From Candidatus Eremiobacterota bacterium (GTDB lineage: Bacteria > Vulcanimicrobiota > Vulcanimicrobiia > Vulcanimicrobiales > Vulcanimicrobiaceae), in NCBI GenBank assembly GCA_019240525.1, contig JAFAYE010000001.1:1957300-2021299 (forward strand): a DNA stretch of 64,000 nt, written 5' to 3'. Below the pieces are notes generated by a model. It was not told the origin of the DNA and made no database searches. It was given only the letters and a program-made list of their open reading frames with translations. Positions 24,660 through 33,879 of this stretch are shown piece after piece (position 1 is the stretch's first letter; each line of letters starts with the position of its first letter). The position numbers were made by a program, and so were the translations under genes.

Positions 24660-26657
24660 GTGACGCTCTTTTCCCCGCGAACGCGCTATGCCGCCCTCGT
24701 CTTGATCGTTGCCCTCCTTGCCTGCCTCGTGGTCGCGCTCTTTCGCGCGCGCACGGAGTCGCACGCGCGGCGCGTCGAGCTGGCGATGGATTTCACCGAT
24801 TTCGCCGCGCTCGCGCGTTCGTACGACTACAATCAGGCAGCCTTTCTCATCGCTCTGCGCCGCGCGGGTTTGACGTCGCTGGCGTTGACCGAAGAGCTAG
24901 GCGCGAATGTCGGATACGACGGCAAGGCCTATGTTACAACCGGCGCGGCGCTCCTGAATCAGGCGCGGATCTCACCGATCGGCGACCCGCTGCTCGCGCG
25001 CCTCGTTGCCACGCATCGCATTGCCAATGGCGCGGTCTATCTGCTGATTTCCGACGCTGCGACGTACCATCGCTACCGCGCGCAGCTCGCGTTGCATTTT
25101 ATGCCGCGCAGCATCCGCGTCTTGCGCTCGGCGCGGCCATGGCTGATCGAAGTTCGCACCCAGATCGACTACTTTAACTCAATCGGATTGGGCATTGCCA
25201 CCGATCAGGTCGAGCTGGCTCGGCGCCTTGCGTTGCTGGTGGTACCGCGCTTTCAAAACGACGAACGCTTTGCCGCGCCGCAAATCGACGCGCTCTTCGA
25301 CGACCTGTTGCGTTACGACCCCAAGGTTTCGACGGTTATCTTCTTCGGCCTGAGCAATCAGGTGATGGGATATCCCGACCACTTACAGGCGGCGGCCGAC
25401 GCTTTCAAGCGTCACATCTTTAATTTCGGCTCGATCGAAACGTACGACGCCAGCCAAGTTCAGAAAGGGAACGATACGCTCGCGCGGCTCATTCCCGGGC
25501 GAACCGTTCGCGTCCAAGCGATCGCCAAGACCGAGCTCGACAAGCTCAAGCTCGACGACGTCGTCGCGCGGTATGTCTTGGGCGTGCGCGAGCGCAACGT
25601 TCGCGTCGTTTATCTGCGGCCGTGGGCGCATCAAGACGGTAATCTATCGATCGAGGCGACAAACGTCGAGATGGTCAAGGCCATTAGCGATCAGTTACGG
25701 GCCGATGGCTACCGGCTCGGACGCGCGACGCCGATTCCGCAATATCACGGCAATAATCGTGTGCTCGTCGGTGTGGCGGCGCTCGCGGTGCCGTCAATCT
25801 TCGTGCTGCTCCTCGACTTCTTCGGCTGGTACCGGCGGCGTCTCGCCGCGGCCGCCTACGCGGGAACAGTCGTCCTCTACCTAGCCGGAACGCTCACGCA
25901 CCACGACCTCGCCATACGCTCGGCCATCGCATTGGCGGGCGCGCTGCTCTTTGCGACCGCCGCGTTACTCGCATTAATCCCGGCGTGGAATGAGCTTCCC
26001 GCGCGCGACACCCGCACGCAGCTGGCGCGCAGCCTGGGCTGGACGCTCGTCGCGGTTGGCGTCGCATTGCTGGGCGCGCTCGTCGTCGTCGGCGTGATGA
26101 GCTCACCGCTGGCGATGGAGGAGATCGAACGTTTTCGCGGCGTGCGGCTCGTGCTCGCATTGCCGCCGCTGCTCGCGCTGATCCTCTACCTCTTCGAACG
26201 GCGATTCGGTTCGGGCACGCAGCGCGCTCGCGACGTTTTTCTCTCGCCCGTGCTGACCTATCAGCTGCTGGCGGGCGTCGCGATCGTTGCGCTCGGAGCG
26301 CTAATGATCGTCCGCAGCGGCAACGACAGCGACGTCTCGCCGACGGCCTTCGAGCTTTCGCTGCGCCACGTGCTGACTCACGTGCTCAGCGTACGGCCGC
26401 GTTTCAAGGAGTTCTTGATCGGCTTTCCCTGCATGATGCTGCTGCCGGCGCTATTGCCGCTTCATCGGCGCGCCGTCGGCTGGTTGTTGGCCTTGGGAAT
26501 CGGCGTCGGCATCGGCGATGTCATCGATACTTTCTCGCACTTACACACGCCCCTCGAAGTCTCAATCTTGCGCGTGATCAACGGGCTGGTCGTCGGTGCG
26601 ATTATCGGCGCAATCGCGATCGCGATCTACCGGCGCGTGCCTGCGACGACGGGATAA
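24660..26657 (+). CDS. DUF5693 family membrane protein
   Basis: The protein has 665 residues with a GTG start. One N-terminal membrane segment (about 8-28) precedes an extracytoplasmic domain of about 340 residues (YDYNQAAFLIALRRAGLTSLALTEE...; VYLRPWAHQDGNLS). Roughly eight hydrophobic helices follow from about 370 to the end. This architecture and the position directly before csaB match DUF5693 proteins, which commonly neighbour csaB in other phyla. The function is unknown; the association suggests cell-wall polysaccharide export, polymerisation or pyruvylation. The stop overlaps the csaB start by one base (TAATG). Confidence 0.8.
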   Translation: MTLFSPRTRYAALVLIVALLACLVVALFRARTESHARRVELAMDFTDFAALARSYDYNQAAFLIALRRAGLTSLALTEELGANVGYDGKAYVTTGAALLNQARISPIGDPLLARLVATHRIANGAVYLLISDAATYHRYRAQLALHFMPRSIRVLRSARPWLIEVRTQIDYFNSIGLGIATDQVELARRLALLVVPRFQNDERFAAPQIDALFDDLLRYDPKVSTVIFFGLSNQVMGYPDHLQAAADAFKRHIFNFGSIETYDASQVQKGNDTLARLIPGRTVRVQAIAKTELDKLKLDDVVARYVLGVRERNVRVVYLRPWAHQDGNLSIEATNVEMVKAISDQLRADGYRLGRATPIPQYHGNNRVLVGVAALAVPSIFVLLLDFFGWYRRRLAAAAYAGTVVLYLAGTLTHHDLAIRSAIALAGALLFATAALLALIPAWNELPARDTRTQLARSLGWTLVAVGVALLGALVVVGVMSSPLAMEEIERFRGVRLVLALPPLLALILYLFERRFGSGTQRARDVFLSPVLTYQLLAGVAIVALGALMIVRSGNDSDVSPTAFELSLRHVLTHVLSVRPRFKEFLIGFPCMMLLPALLPLHRRAVGWLLALGIGVGIGDVIDTFSHLHTPLEVSILRVINGLVVGAIIGAIAIAIYRRVPATTG

Positions 26658-27742
26658 TGGCTCGGGTGTTGCTCTCCGGCTACTACGGTTTTGGGAACTT
26701 CGGAGACGAGGCGCTCTTGGAAGTAATCGTCGCGAACATTCGCCGCCGTTTTCCGTCTTCACAGCTCGAGGTACTCTCGGCAACGCCTAAAGCAACCGCG
26801 GCGGCCCACCGGGTCGAAGCGGCTCCGCGATGGGATTGGCGCGCGATTCGCGCCGCGATCGCACGTGCCGACGTCGTGCTCTCCGGCGGCGGGGGCCTGC
26901 TCCAGAACGCGACGAGTCTGCGCAGCCTCCTTTACTACGCCGGAATTCTACGCGAAGCGATTCGCGCGCACCGCAAGACGATGATCTTTGCCCAATCGAT
27001 CGGACCGCTCGACTTTTGGGGTCGTCTCGTCGTGCATTACTTTTGCGCCGGTACGAATCGCGCGACGGTGCGCGATTCGCGCTCGCGTTTGCTCCTGGCG
27101 AAGCTTCTTTCAAACACCCCGGTCGAGCAGACCGCCGATCCGGTCTTTTTGTATGAAGCGCCGCACGACGTCGATCTGCGCAACGACGGCCTTGGTCCGG
27201 AGAGCGGACCCTACGCCGCCATCAGCGTTCGCCCATCGCCTGCATTGCGCGACGCGCCCGCGGTGATCGGACGCGCGGTCGACCGGCTCGCCGATCGCCA
27301 TGGCATTCGTTCGGCCTTCGTGGCATTGGGAGGCGCCTCCGACGCGGCGGCGGCGACCGACGTGATCCGAGCCTGCAAATCGAGCCCGGTGCTCTTGCCC
27401 GAATGCACCCCGGCCAAGGCGGCGTCGATTCTACGCGGGGCGCGGGTCGTAGTCGGAATGCGCTTACATGCGCTCATTCTCGCCGCGCGTTATGCCGTTC
27501 CATTTCTCGCCATCGCCTACGATCCAAAGGTTTCCGCACTCTGCGACGACTTGCGCTATCCGCTGCCGCGGCTTTGGAGCGTGGGCGAACGCCGGCCGCT
27601 CGACGACGCAATCGATGCTCTGGTCGACCGGCTCGTGGACGAGCGCGAAACGCTGCGCTCGCATCTGTCCGAGTGCCGCGAACGCATCGTCGCCGCGGCC
27701 GAACGCAACTTCGACGTGCTCGGCGAGTTGATTGACGCATGA
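26657..27742 (+). CDS. csaB: Polysaccharide pyruvyl transferase CsaB
   Basis: The protein has 361 residues. It transfers pyruvate from phosphoenolpyruvate to secondary cell-wall polysaccharide, making the ketal that SLH-domain proteins bind. Motifs: LLSGYYGFGNFGDEALL at the N-terminus, VVLSGGGGLLQNATSLRSLLYY, FAQSIGPL, then a GT-B-like second half with VVGMRLHALILAARY and PFLAIAYDPKV. Cytoplasmic, no signal peptide. It lies in an operon between DUF5693 and ileS, overlapping both by 1-4 bases. No SLH-domain protein is seen in this window. Confidence 0.9.
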   Translation: MARVLLSGYYGFGNFGDEALLEVIVANIRRRFPSSQLEVLSATPKATAAAHRVEAAPRWDWRAIRAAIARADVVLSGGGGLLQNATSLRSLLYYAGILREAIRAHRKTMIFAQSIGPLDFWGRLVVHYFCAGTNRATVRDSRSRLLLAKLLSNTPVEQTADPVFLYEAPHDVDLRNDGLGPESGPYAAISVRPSPALRDAPAVIGRAVDRLADRHGIRSAFVALGGASDAAAATDVIRACKSSPVLLPECTPAKAASILRGARVVVGMRLHALILAARYAVPFLAIAYDPKVSALCDDLRYPLPRLWSVGERRPLDDAIDALVDRLVDERETLRSHLSECRERIVAAAERNFDVLGELIDA

Positions 27743-30687
27743 ACGATTCGCCAAAAGATTATCGCGCGACACTGAACTTGCCAAAGACGAGCTTTCCAAT
27801 GAAGGCCGAACTGCCGGCGCGCGAGCCGGCACGCCTGGATTGGTGGCGCGAGCATCGAACCTACGAGCGGCGATTGGAACGCAACGCGGGCAACGGCGCT
27901 TGGATTCTCCATGACGGGCCGCCCTACGCCAACGGCGACCTTCACATGGGACATTTCCTCAACATGGTGCTCAAAGACGTCTTCATCAAGATTGCTTTGC
28001 TTGACGGCAAGTACGCCAAATTCGTTCCGGGTTGGGACATGCACGGGCTGCCGATCGAATACGAGACGCTCAAGTATCTGGGCATCAAGGATTTTCACGC
28101 GATCGATCCGCTCGAACTGCGCGAACGCTGCGCGGAGCGCGCGCTCTTTTGGCTCGACCGGCAGCGCTCTCAACGCGAGCGCATGGGCAACTTCGGCTAT
28201 TTCGACCGCCCCTACCGCACCATCGATCCCTCGTTCGAAGCCACCATCGTCAATGCGCTCGCCGACTTGGCAGAAAAACAGCAGATCTACAAGGGCCTGC
28301 GCTCGACGCTTTGGTGCATTCACGATGAAACCGCGCTCGCCGAAGCCGAAATCGAATACGAGCCGCGTGTCTCACCCTCGATTTACGTTCGCTTCCCGGC
28401 ATCGGAAGAACAGGCCAAACGGATTTACGACGTCATGCTTCGACAGGCTCAGCATGACACTGACCAGGCTCAGAATGACAGTGACGCGGCTGCGCATGAC
28501 ACGCCCGATGTCACCCTGAGCTTGTCGAAGGGTGAACAGGCTCAGCATGACACGCCCGATGTCACCCTGAGCCTGTCGAAGGGTGACCCGGCTGGGCACG
28601 ACACAGAGCAGCCGGCGAAGGTCGCTTTTCTCATTTGGACGACGACGCCGTGGACGTTGCCCGCGAACGCGGCGATCGCTTTGCGCCCGGATGCGAGCTA
28701 TGGACTCTACCGCGTCGGTGACGAAGCGGTTATCGTTGCCGAAGCTCTGGCCGAACGCGCGCTCGGCGAACGCTTTGCCGAGGCGCGCCTGCTGGGACGC
28801 GCGCGCGGTGAAGAGCTCGACGATCTCGCCGTGCGCCATCCGTTCGCGGATCGCGACTCGGTGGTCGTGCTAGCCGATTATGTCGATTTGGAAACCGGAA
28901 CCGGGGCGGTTCATACCGCGCCGGGTCACGGCGCCGACGATTTCGATACGGGCCTCAAATACGGATTGGCGATAATCAATCCGGTCGACGCTGCCGGTCG
29001 CTTCACGAAAGAAGCCGGACCCTATGCCGGTATGCAAATTTTCGATGCCAATGCGAAGATAATCGAAGATCTGCGCGCAGCCGGCATGTTGTGGAAAGCG
29101 GCCGAATACGAACATTCCTATCCGCACTGTTGGCGGTGCCACAATCCCGTGATCTTTCGTGCCACCGCGCAATGGTTTCTCGCGATGGACCAAAACCTGT
29201 TGCGACAGCACGCAATTGACGCGACCGACGGCGTCGAGTATACGCCCCAATGGGGGCGCGCTCGCCAGCGGCAAATGATCGAGACGCATCCGGAATGGTG
29301 CCTGTCGCGGCAGCGCACGTGGGGCACGCCGATCCCTTCGCTGCTCTGCGTTCAATGCGGTGAAGCGATCCTGGATGCGCGGGTGGCGCGACTGGCGGCG
29401 AAGCGCTTTGCCGAAGTCGGCGCTAGTGCGTGGTGGAGCGATCCCGTGCAGGTCTATCTGCCGCACGATTTTTCGTGTCCAACGTGCCGCGGCACGCAGT
29501 TCGAAAAAGAGAAGAACATCGTCGACATTTGGTTCGAGTCGGGCGTAACGCATTTGGCGGTACTCGGGCGCGACGGGATGCCGTGGCCGGCCGATTTGGT
29601 GCTCGAAGGCGGCGATCAATTTCGCGGCTGGTTTCGCAGCTCGCTGATCACCGGCGCCGCCATCAAAGGCCGCGCCCCATATCGCCGCGTCATGAAGAAC
29701 GGATGGGTGAACGACGAGCAGGGGCGCCCCATGTCGAAGTCGCGGGGCACGGGCATCGAAGCGCTCGAGGCCATGTCGAAGTGGGGCGCCGACGTGCTGC
29801 GTTTGTGGGCCGCGTCTGTCGAGCCGATCGACGACGTTCGTTTCGGCCCCAACGTCGTCGATCAGGTGGGCCGCGTCTACCGCAATCTTCGCAATCGCAT
29901 GCGCTTCATGATCTCGAACATCGAGGATCTTCCGTCCGGCGCGGTCGTTGCGCGCGAGGCGATGGAACCAATCGATCGGCTCGCCTGCAGCGTGGCCGAC
30001 GCATTCGTCGCCGGGGTCAAAGCCGCGTACGACCGTTGCGAAATCCACGAAGCGTATCTGCGCATCGTCGAGTTCGAAAGTAGCGTTTCAAGCCTCTATT
30101 TCGACGCGCTCAAAGATCCGCTCTATTCGCGCGGGCTCGACGACCCTCGCCGGCGCAGCGCGCAATCCGCGCTGCTTTACGTGCTACGCCGCTTTCTCAC
30201 CGCGCTCGCGCCGGTGCTGTCGTTCACCGCCGAAGAAGCGTGGCAAGCCGTTCCCCCCTCGCTGCGTGGCGACGCGGCGAGTATCTTCGATACGTCCTTC
30301 GACGTTGCGCGCCACCGCTCGTTCGACAACGACGTACGGCTCTGGCAACAGCTGCGCGACTTGCGTGCGCGCGTCGCGGCCGTGAGCGAGCCACGCGATT
30401 TTGAAGCGACGATTCTGCTCGAGGTCACGCCGGCGGCCTATCGCCGCCTTGACGCGCTCGGCGATAATTTGCGCGAAGCGCTCGTCGTATCGGAGCTTCG
30501 TCTGGTTGAGAGCGAACGAAGCGACGGCAAAGCGGACGACGGGATCGTGGAGTTCGCGCTGCTGCGCGCGCAGGGCGAAAAGTGCATCCGCTGCTGGAAG
30601 TATCGTCAACTCGGAACCGACCCGGCGAATCCGTCGATTTGCGCCGACTGCGCGCAGGTCGTGCGCTCTTTGCGGGCCGCCGGTTAA
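27739..30687 (+). CDS. ileS: Isoleucyl-tRNA synthetase with repeat-derived insertion
   Basis: The protein has 982 residues, its ATG overlapping the csaB stop. It charges tRNA-Ile. The HIGH motif is HMGH (69-72) after DGPPYANGDL, and the KMSKS-type motif is RPMSKSRGTG near 665. The editing domain begins with IWTTTPWTLPANAAI. A C-terminal zinc site, CIRCWKYRQLG...CADC, is present. Residues about 233-290 are encoded by five palindromic-repeat copies and read as MLRQAQHDTD...VTLSLSKGD. They sit in the variable loop just before the WTTTPWTLP strand, where other IleRS proteins carry about 15-20 unconserved residues. The gene is otherwise intact and presumably essential, since no second ileS is seen. 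Convergent with tgt, stops overlapping. Confidence 0.95.
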   Translation: MNDSPKDYRATLNLPKTSFPMKAELPAREPARLDWWREHRTYERRLERNAGNGAWILHDGPPYANGDLHMGHFLNMVLKDVFIKIALLDGKYAKFVPGWDMHGLPIEYETLKYLGIKDFHAIDPLELRERCAERALFWLDRQRSQRERMGNFGYFDRPYRTIDPSFEATIVNALADLAEKQQIYKGLRSTLWCIHDETALAEAEIEYEPRVSPSIYVRFPASEEQAKRIYDVMLRQAQHDTDQAQNDSDAAAHDTPDVTLSLSKGEQAQHDTPDVTLSLSKGDPAGHDTEQPAKVAFLIWTTTPWTLPANAAIALRPDASYGLYRVGDEAVIVAEALAERALGERFAEARLLGRARGEELDDLAVRHPFADRDSVVVLADYVDLETGTGAVHTAPGHGADDFDTGLKYGLAIINPVDAAGRFTKEAGPYAGMQIFDANAKIIEDLRAAGMLWKAAEYEHSYPHCWRCHNPVIFRATAQWFLAMDQNLLRQHAIDATDGVEYTPQWGRARQRQMIETHPEWCLSRQRTWGTPIPSLLCVQCGEAILDARVARLAAKRFAEVGASAWWSDPVQVYLPHDFSCPTCRGTQFEKEKNIVDIWFESGVTHLAVLGRDGMPWPADLVLEGGDQFRGWFRSSLITGAAIKGRAPYRRVMKNGWVNDEQGRPMSKSRGTGIEALEAMSKWGADVLRLWAASVEPIDDVRFGPNVVDQVGRVYRNLRNRMRFMISNIEDLPSGAVVAREAMEPIDRLACSVADAFVAGVKAAYDRCEIHEAYLRIVEFESSVSSLYFDALKDPLYSRGLDDPRRRSAQSALLYVLRRFLTALAPVLSFTAEEAWQAVPPSLRGDAASIFDTSFDVARHRSFDNDVRLWQQLRDLRARVAAVSEPRDFEATILLEVTPAAYRRLDALGDNLREALVVSELRLVESERSDGKADDGIVEFALLRAQGEKCIRCWKYRQLGTDPANPSICADCAQVVRSLRAAG
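28436..28606. repeat. Five palindromic-repeat copies inside ileS
   Basis: Copies in both orientations (28436-28460, 28464-28481, 28509-28532, 28535-28552, 28560-28584), with a shared ACGCCCGATG spacer before each inverted copy, fill about 170 bases of the ileS coding sequence. All are read without a stop. Some copies are degenerate (CCAGGCTCAGAATGACAG), suggesting age or selection for an open frame. Confidence 0.9.
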
Positions 30688-31766
30688 TCCGCGGCGGACC
30701 GGGCGAAACTCTCCCAGTCTCCGGATTCAATCGCGGCACGCGCATCGCGCATCATCGCATTGAGAAAGTAAACGTTATGGTAGGAGAGCAGCCGCGGTCC
30801 CAGCATCTCCCTTGCTCGAAAGCAGTGCGATAAAAAGGCGCGCGTATAGGTCGTACAGGTCGAGCAGTCGCACCGGCGATCCAGCGCCGAGACGTCGTCG
30901 ACAAAAGCGGCATTGAAGATATTGAGCTCGCCGTCGTGGGTCATGGCCCGGCCGTTGCGGCCGCAGCGAGTCGGATAGACGGAATCGAAGCAGTCGATAC
31001 CACAATCGATGGCCGCGAGTAGATCACGCGCCGTACCAATGCCCATAAGATAACGCGGCTTCTCCTCGGGAAGAAGGAGCGCGGTCGAGCGAGCGGCCGC
31101 GTACATCTCCTCCCGCGACTCGCCGACGGAGAGCCCGCCGATTGCGTAGCCCGGAAAATCGAGATCGAGAAGCTCGCGGGCGCTCCGCTTGCGCAGCTCG
31201 GGATTCAGACCTCCTTGGACGATGGCGAAGAGCAGCGTTCCCTCACGTTTGGGTACGGCTGCCGACCGCCGCGCCCAGTCGCTGGTCAAACGTACCGATT
31301 CCTCGAGTTGCTCGCGCGAGGCGGGCAGTTTGACGCAGACGTCGAGAACCATGGCGACGTCGACTCCGAGCCGCTGCTGGAATTGAACGACGCTCTCCGG
31401 GGTTAAACGCTGCTCGCTACCGTCGAGATGCGAAGAGAACGTGACACCGTCGGCATCGAGGCGGCGCCGGTTCTCAAGGCTGAAGATTTGAAAACCGCCC
31501 GAGTCGGTGAGTATCGGCCCGTCCCACGCCATAAAGCGGTGCAGACCGCCTGCCGCCTCGATCGGCTCGATGCCGGGGCGTAGCCAAAGATGATAGGTGT
31601 TTGCCAGCACGATCTGCGTTTGGGTAGTCCGCAACTCGTCGGGAGTGAGGCCCTTGACCGTCGCGGCCGTTCCGACCGGCATGAAGCAGGGCGTTTCCAC
31701 GTCGCCGTGCGCCAAATGCATACGTCCGCGTCGCGCGTTGCCGTCCTTGACTAAAAGATCGAACAC
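30684..31766 (-). CDS. tgt: tRNA-guanine (queuine) transglycosylase
   Basis: The start is the GTG at 31766 (then FDLLVKDGNARRGRM), giving 360 residues; the frame open to 32000 overlaps rluD and is rejected. It exchanges guanine 34 for preQ1 in GUN-anticodon tRNAs. Motifs: FMPVGTAATVKGL, LANTYHLWLRPG, DSGGFQIFSL with a catalytic Asp, VQGG, GGLSVGE, MGIG, and DSVYPTRCGRNG with the second Asp. The zinc site is CDCSTC...TRAFLSHCFR...SYHN. It is last in a minus-strand operon rluD-tgt, four bases after rluD. No queuosine biosynthesis gene is seen nearby. Confidence 0.95.
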   Translation of the reverse strand: MFDLLVKDGNARRGRMHLAHGDVETPCFMPVGTAATVKGLTPDELRTTQTQIVLANTYHLWLRPGIEPIEAAGGLHRFMAWDGPILTDSGGFQIFSLENRRRLDADGVTFSSHLDGSEQRLTPESVVQFQQRLGVDVAMVLDVCVKLPASREQLEESVRLTSDWARRSAAVPKREGTLLFAIVQGGLNPELRKRSARELLDLDFPGYAIGGLSVGESREEMYAAARSTALLLPEEKPRYLMGIGTARDLLAAIDCGIDCFDSVYPTRCGRNGRAMTHDGELNIFNAAFVDDVSALDRRCDCSTCTTYTRAFLSHCFRAREMLGPRLLSYHNVYFLNAMMRDARAAIESGDWESFARSAAD

Positions 31767-31770
31767 GCAA

Positions 31771-32667
31771 CTACGCCGATGACACGATGTTCCGCGCGCG
31801 CGCGTACGCCGGCGGCGGAGCGACTTCGAACTCCATGGGCGATCCCGTGCGCGGGTGAAGAAAGGCGAGCCGCCAGGCATGCAGAGCTTGACCGGCGAGA
31901 TCGAAGCGCGCTTCCTTCTTGCCGTACTGCGGGTCGTTGAGTATGGGGTGGCCCGCGGCGGCCAAGTGCACGCGGATCTGATGCGTCCGTCCCGTCTCAA
32001 GGCGGAAGAGCAGCTCGGCGTGCCGTGGGAAGCGTTCGCGCAGTTCGTAATGCGTGATTGCCGGCTTGCCCGCGTTGACGATGGCGAAATTTAAACGATT
32101 GCGCGGATTGCGTCCGATCGGACCTTCGATCGTGCCGCGCGCATTCTCGGGAACGCCGCAGACGATGCCCAGATACTCGCGCTCGATCGCGCGCGCTTTC
32201 ATCGCCGCGCCGAGCGAGCGCAAACTCTCGTCGCGCTTGGCGACGACCAAGAGTCCGGACGTGTCGCGATCCAGCCGGTGAACGAGGCCGGGACGCAGCG
32301 CATCGCCAGGAAGCGCTTCGCCGACGTGGGCCAAGAGTGCATTAACGAGCGTTCCGCTTCGCGTGCCGTGCGCCGGATGGGTGACCATTCCCGCGGGTTT
32401 ATCGATCACCAAGAGGTCGTCGTCTTCGTAGAGCACGGCGAGCTCGATGCGTTCGGGCGTGGCAATAAGCGGCGCCGCCGCCGCGATCTCAAACTGCAGC
32501 ACGTCGCCCGCCTCCAGTATTAGGCTGGGTTTGGCGGGCGTGCCGTTGGCAAGGATCGCTCCGTCTTTTGCCTGCTGGGCGACTTGCGAGCGCGAAATGC
32601 CCGTGAGCGCGGCAACGACGACGTCAACACGCTTTCCCGCTTGATCAGCGGTGACGACGTGTAACAA
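31771..32667 (-). CDS. rluD: RluA/RluD-family pseudouridine synthase
   Basis: The start is taken as the TTG at 32667 (then LHVVTADQAGKRVD), giving 298 residues and a 23-base overlap with lspA. The frame open to 32763 lies inside lspA. An N-terminal S4-like domain (SRSQVAQQAKDGAILANG) precedes the synthase domain, with catalytic Asp in HRLDRDTSGLLVVAK near 132, then GRTHQIRVHLAAAGHPI. It isomerises uridines in 23S rRNA. Next to lspA, as in many bacteria. Confidence 0.9.
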   Translation of the reverse strand: MLHVVTADQAGKRVDVVVAALTGISRSQVAQQAKDGAILANGTPAKPSLILEAGDVLQFEIAAAAPLIATPERIELAVLYEDDDLLVIDKPAGMVTHPAHGTRSGTLVNALLAHVGEALPGDALRPGLVHRLDRDTSGLLVVAKRDESLRSLGAAMKARAIEREYLGIVCGVPENARGTIEGPIGRNPRNRLNFAIVNAGKPAITHYELRERFPRHAELLFRLETGRTHQIRVHLAAAGHPILNDPQYGKKEARFDLAGQALHAWRLAFLHPRTGSPMEFEVAPPPAYARARNIVSSA

Positions 32668-33190
32668 GGCTCGAGAGCAAGAGCAGCCCGACGCCGATGG
32701 TGATGCACGAATCGCCGACGTTGAAGATGTTAGGCCAAATGCGGTAAAAGTCGATGAAGTCAATGACGTGGCCGTAATGCAGACGGTCGACGATGTTGCC
32801 GATCGCGCCGCCGACGATCATGCCGAATGCGATTCGCACCACCAGCGATCGTGCCGCGGCCTCGCGGAAGCTGAACCAGAAGAGCACCAGCACGACGATC
32901 GCCATTGCGATGAGCAACACCGCATTGTTGCCGAAAAGGCCGAAAGCGCCGTGGATGTTGCGTTCGTACGTCCAGCAGAGAAAGTGCGAGATGACGACGT
33001 GACCGTTATGATCGCCGCAGAGTCCGCTGAAGAATGCCGTCGGCGTCAGCGATAGAATGAGTCGCTTGGTGTATTGATCGGCCCACAGCACCGCAATGGC
33101 GACCGCCGCAATGACGAGCGTATTACTGAAGTTAGATGTTCGGTTGCGGGACAAACTGGTAGAACCATCCTGCGACGTTGAGGAATGCAT
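32645..33190 (-). CDS. lspA: Prolipoprotein signal peptidase (signal peptidase II)
   Basis: The protein has 181 residues from an ATG at 33190 inside ccdA; an in-frame TTG at 33154 would shorten the unusual 20-residue lead. Four membrane helices are expected. The aspartyl dyad is visible: Asp135 in GNIVDRLHYGHVIDF and Asp160 in FNVGDSCI. It removes signal peptides after lipidation. It matters here because the window encodes over fifteen predicted lipoproteins and also lgt, 670 bases away on the other strand. It overlaps both neighbours, rluD by 23 bases and ccdA by up to 59. Confidence 0.93.
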   Translation of the reverse strand: MHSSTSQDGSTSLSRNRTSNFSNTLVIAAVAIAVLWADQYTKRLILSLTPTAFFSGLCGDHNGHVVISHFLCWTYERNIHGAFGLFGNNAVLLIAMAIVVLVLFWFSFREAAARSLVVRIAFGMIVGGAIGNIVDRLHYGHVIDFIDFYRIWPNIFNVGDSCITIGVGLLLLSSLVTRRHR

Positions 33191-33860
33191 CGTTGACTAA
33201 AACCAACCCGACGACGATGAGGAATGCGCCGGCACCGAACTCGATGGCGCGGAGCGTCGGTCGAATGCGGCGCAACAGCGGCAGCACCGCGCCGACCGCG
33301 CCGGCCGCAATGAGAAACGGCACCGCCAAACCCAGACAGTAGAACGCGAGCAATAGCGCGGCCTGCGCGCTGTGCTGCTGCGAGGCGATCGCGAGGATGC
33401 CTGCGAGGATTGGCCCGATGCATGGCGACCATCCGGCGGCGAAGGCCATACCGACGAGCCACGACGTCCAAAACGTCGCCCGCTCGTGCCGCAGATGCAA
33501 ACGCGCATCCATCATGAGCCACGGGATTTGAATCATCCCCATCATATGCAGGCCCAGCACGACGACAATCGCCCCGCCGATCTGAGCGATCAGAACGCGG
33601 TTTGCCGCCAAGGTGGTGCCGATTTCACTGGCACTCAGACCGAGGGCAATGAAGATGAGGCTGAAGCCGACGACAAAAGCAGCAGCATGCGCCAGGGTTT
33701 GAACGCGCGCTCGCGCCGTCGTTTCGGCTTGCAGATCCTCCACGCTTTCGCCGGTCAATAGCGAAAGATACGCCGGCACGAGCGGGAGGACGCACGGCGA
33801 GACGAAGGAAACGAGGCCCGCAAGGAAGGCGATGCCGGCGGTAATGTGTGTCGTGGGCAT
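33132..33860 (-). CDS. ccdA: CcdA/DsbD-type thiol-disulfide membrane transporter
   Basis: The protein has 242 residues with an ATG start and six predicted membrane helices. The two cysteines that shuttle electrons are in FVSPCVLPLVPAYLSLLTG (helix 1) and GWSPCIGPILAGIL (helix 4). It moves reducing power from cytoplasmic thioredoxin across the membrane, for cytochrome c maturation or disulfide reduction of exported proteins. No thioredoxin-like partner or cytochrome gene is adjacent. First gene of the minus-strand operon ccdA-lspA-rluD-tgt. Confidence 0.92.
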   Translation of the reverse strand: MPTTHITAGIAFLAGLVSFVSPCVLPLVPAYLSLLTGESVEDLQAETTARARVQTLAHAAAFVVGFSLIFIALGLSASEIGTTLAANRVLIAQIGGAIVVVLGLHMMGMIQIPWLMMDARLHLRHERATFWTSWLVGMAFAAGWSPCIGPILAGILAIASQQHSAQAALLLAFYCLGLAVPFLIAAGAVGAVLPLLRRIRPTLRAIEFGAGAFLIVVGLVLVNDAFLNVAGWFYQFVPQPNI

Positions 33861-33879
33861 GCGACTTCGATGGTTAGGA

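Noticed and set aside
28870-30048. Minus-strand ORF of 392 codons inside ileS
   Set aside because: Antisense of conserved IleRS motifs; no recognisable domain.
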